Position numbers and translations under genes: made by a program. From contig NZ_AP024702.1 in assembly GCF_037076345.1 (NCBI RefSeq), forward strand, positions 3,472,001-3,536,000: a DNA stretch of 64,000 nt. The letters are read 5' to 3'. The DNA comes from Haloferula helveola (GTDB lineage Bacteria > Verrucomicrobiota > Verrucomicrobiia > Verrucomicrobiales > Akkermansiaceae). The notes beneath the pieces were generated by a model, which was not told where the DNA came from, ran no database searches, and saw nothing but the letters and a program-made list of their open reading frames with translations. This document shows, piece by piece, positions 62,764 through 64,000 of this stretch. How positions within the stretch are numbered: the stretch's first letter is position 1; each line of letters begins with the position of its first letter.

Positions 62764-63690
62764 ATGAGAATTTTTTCATCGGAGGACGTCGAAGCGGCCC
62801 TTTCCTACCCGGACTTCATCGGAAAACTGGAGCAGGCCTTTGCCAGCGACTTCACCATGCCCCCGCGTCAGGTGCTGCCATTGGCACCCGGTGAAGGTCA
62901 CGATGCCTTCGCGATGCTGCCCGCTTGGAATGACCGGGTGATTGCCCTCAAGGCGTTCACGTATTTCCCCGAGAACCGTCCCCCGCACGCGTCGCTGTAC
63001 TCGAAGATCCTCGTCTTCGACCGTCAGCATGGCGCGCCGCTGGCGTTGGTCGATGGCACCTCGGTCACCTACTGGCGCACTGCGGGGGTGTCGGCACTGG
63101 CGTCACGCTTCCTGTCCCGCGATGACGCATCGACCCTTCTCATTCTGGCAACCGGCAAGCTGGTGCCTTATCTGATCCGCGCGCATGCGAGTGTCCGCCC
63201 GCTGAAGCGGGTGATGATCTGGGGACGGAATGCGGAGAAAGCCCGCAACCTGGCGAGCGCCCTCGATTCGGAGATCGAGGGCGTCGAGATTGTCGGTGTC
63301 GAGGCCATCGAACCGGCCTGCGAGGTGGCGGATATCGTGGTGGCGGCGACCGGTTCGCCGGACATCCTGCTGTGCGGCGACTGGATCCGTCCGGGCACTC
63401 ATGTCGACTGTCTCGGAAACCACCACGCCGACAAGCGGGAGTGCGACACCGATCTGGTTCTCAAGTCGCGGGTGTTTGTCGACACACGCGCCAACTGTTT
63501 CAAAGAGGCGGGCGAGATCCTTGTCCCGGTCACCGAGGGAGTCTTCGATCTCGACCGGGTCGAAGGCGAACTTGCCGATCTCTGTCGCGGTTCGGCCCAG
63601 GGACGGAAGACCGCAGAAGAGGTGACCTTCTTCAAGTCCGTCGGTTGCGCGCTCGGCGACCTTGCCGGGGCGCTTGCGGTGGTCTCCTGA
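62764..63690 (+). CDS. Ornithine cyclodeaminase / mu-crystallin family protein
   Basis: A 308-residue NAD(P)-dependent enzyme. 'MLPAWNDRVIALKAFTYFPEN' contains the catalytic Lys region, 'YWRTAGVSALASRFLSRDDA' the Arg that holds the substrate carboxylate, and 'VADIVVAATGSPDILL' the dinucleotide site. Members cyclise ornithine to proline or reduce cyclic imines; the exact reaction is unclear. ATG at 62764 fits family length. Confidence 0.88.
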   Translation: MRIFSSEDVEAALSYPDFIGKLEQAFASDFTMPPRQVLPLAPGEGHDAFAMLPAWNDRVIALKAFTYFPENRPPHASLYSKILVFDRQHGAPLALVDGTSVTYWRTAGVSALASRFLSRDDASTLLILATGKLVPYLIRAHASVRPLKRVMIWGRNAEKARNLASALDSEIEGVEIVGVEAIEPACEVADIVVAATGSPDILLCGDWIRPGTHVDCLGNHHADKRECDTDLVLKSRVFVDTRANCFKEAGEILVPVTEGVFDLDRVEGELADLCRGSAQGRKTAEEVTFFKSVGCALGDLAGALAVVS

Positions 63691-63999
63691 TCACGGATCG
63701 GTTCTCTGCATGCGCAGGAACAACCGCCCGGATCCGGAAGGCATCTGATAGGTGCGGCTGCCGCTGGTGCTCGGCCCGGAAGTGTCACTGAAAACGGTAA
63801 CGCCCAGAGTGGCGGCGTCCGGCCAGCTCACAAGGTCGGTGCTGGCGAGCAGTTGGAGGTCGTAGCCTTGATCCAGCGCGGCCCCGTTGAGCGGTATCTC
63901 AAGTGTGATGGCGCCGCCGTTGGCCTGTGGCACGATCAGCGAATCGCTTGCCAGTGGATCGAGCCCGAGGAGGAACTCGAAGACATTGTCGAAAGGATC
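63691..63999 (-). CDS. C-terminus of a secreted protein
   Basis: The last 102 codons of a gene running past the right edge. 'DPFDNVFEFLLGLDPLASDS' is the C-terminal segment shared by many secreted verrucomicrobial proteins, followed by a beta-rich domain ending 'LFLRMQRTDP'. It shares this ending style with the 1315-residue protein at 42160. The start and main domain are outside the window. Confidence 0.7.
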   Translation of the reverse strand, partial: DPFDNVFEFLLGLDPLASDSLIVPQANGGAITLEIPLNGAALDQGYDLQLLASTDLVSWPDAATLGVTVFSDTSGPSTSGSRTYQMPSGSGRLFLRMQRTDP

Positions 64000-64000
64000 A

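Overview
The window looks like chromosome from a GC-rich (mid-60s %) member of Verrucomicrobiota, probably Verrucomicrobiales near Haloferula or Luteolibacter. The evidence is a 51-residue small basic protein of the Chlamydiae/Verrucomicrobia type (4394-4549), a DUF1800/DUF1501 secreted pair, a Cys-type sulfatase, DUF4331 and CAP proteins, and secreted proteins ending in the 'DxxxNGxxDLxEFxLG' segment common in this phylum. The placement is inferred from family content, not from a marker gene.

Region by region. 1-7.2 kb: end of mpl, a coiled-coil protein, acs, an rRNA pseudouridine synthase and a U32 peptidase. 7.3-12.9 kb: DUF1800/DUF1501 pair, zinc-ribbon membrane protein, HAD phosphatase and a porin-like barrel. 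12.9-18.1 kb: ispF, a phytanoyl-CoA dioxygenase-like protein, an inositol-phosphatase family enzyme, standalone coaB and a Sel1 protein. 18.3-25.4 kb: ppc, a CAP protein, panD, secG with a long acidic tail and a rhomboid protease. 25.4-29.6 kb: a large TPR protein and exbB/exbD, separated by REP pairs. 29.7-36.7 kb: sulfatase, a frameshifted SEC-C gene, gnd, pgsA, a 38-copy heptamer repeat, a RAYT-type transposase with palindromes, and nagA. 36.8-41.2 kb: three secreted proteins (DUF4331, His-rich TPR, Cys/His-motif protein).

41.2-48.3 kb is the most unusual part. A tRNA-Ala-like gene and an array of 13 further tRNA-like genes, all on the + strand, flank a 1315-residue secreted GH43-like protein encoded on the other strand. 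The array leads, after about 60 bp, into a proteasome/HslV-like Ntn hydrolase with Ser instead of Thr at position 1. Nine of the 14 tRNAs have G instead of U at position 55 of the T loop, and six of those also lack the D-loop GG, so the tRNA elbow appears to be altered in a coordinated way.

48.4-64 kb: two Wzz-like chain-length proteins, proS, argG, several membrane proteins (TSUP, M50, HupE), a flavoprotein, a RapA-like SWI2/SNF2 ATPase, an ornithine cyclodeaminase family enzyme and the 3' end of a secreted protein.

A second theme is repeats. At least ten loci carry tandem repeats of exactly 7 nt but of unrelated sequence. GTAG-headed REP pairs and several GC-rich palindromic families sit between genes and sometimes enter coding sequence (U32 peptidase, coaB, CAP protein). 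All calls come from reading the sequence; no database or folding program was used.
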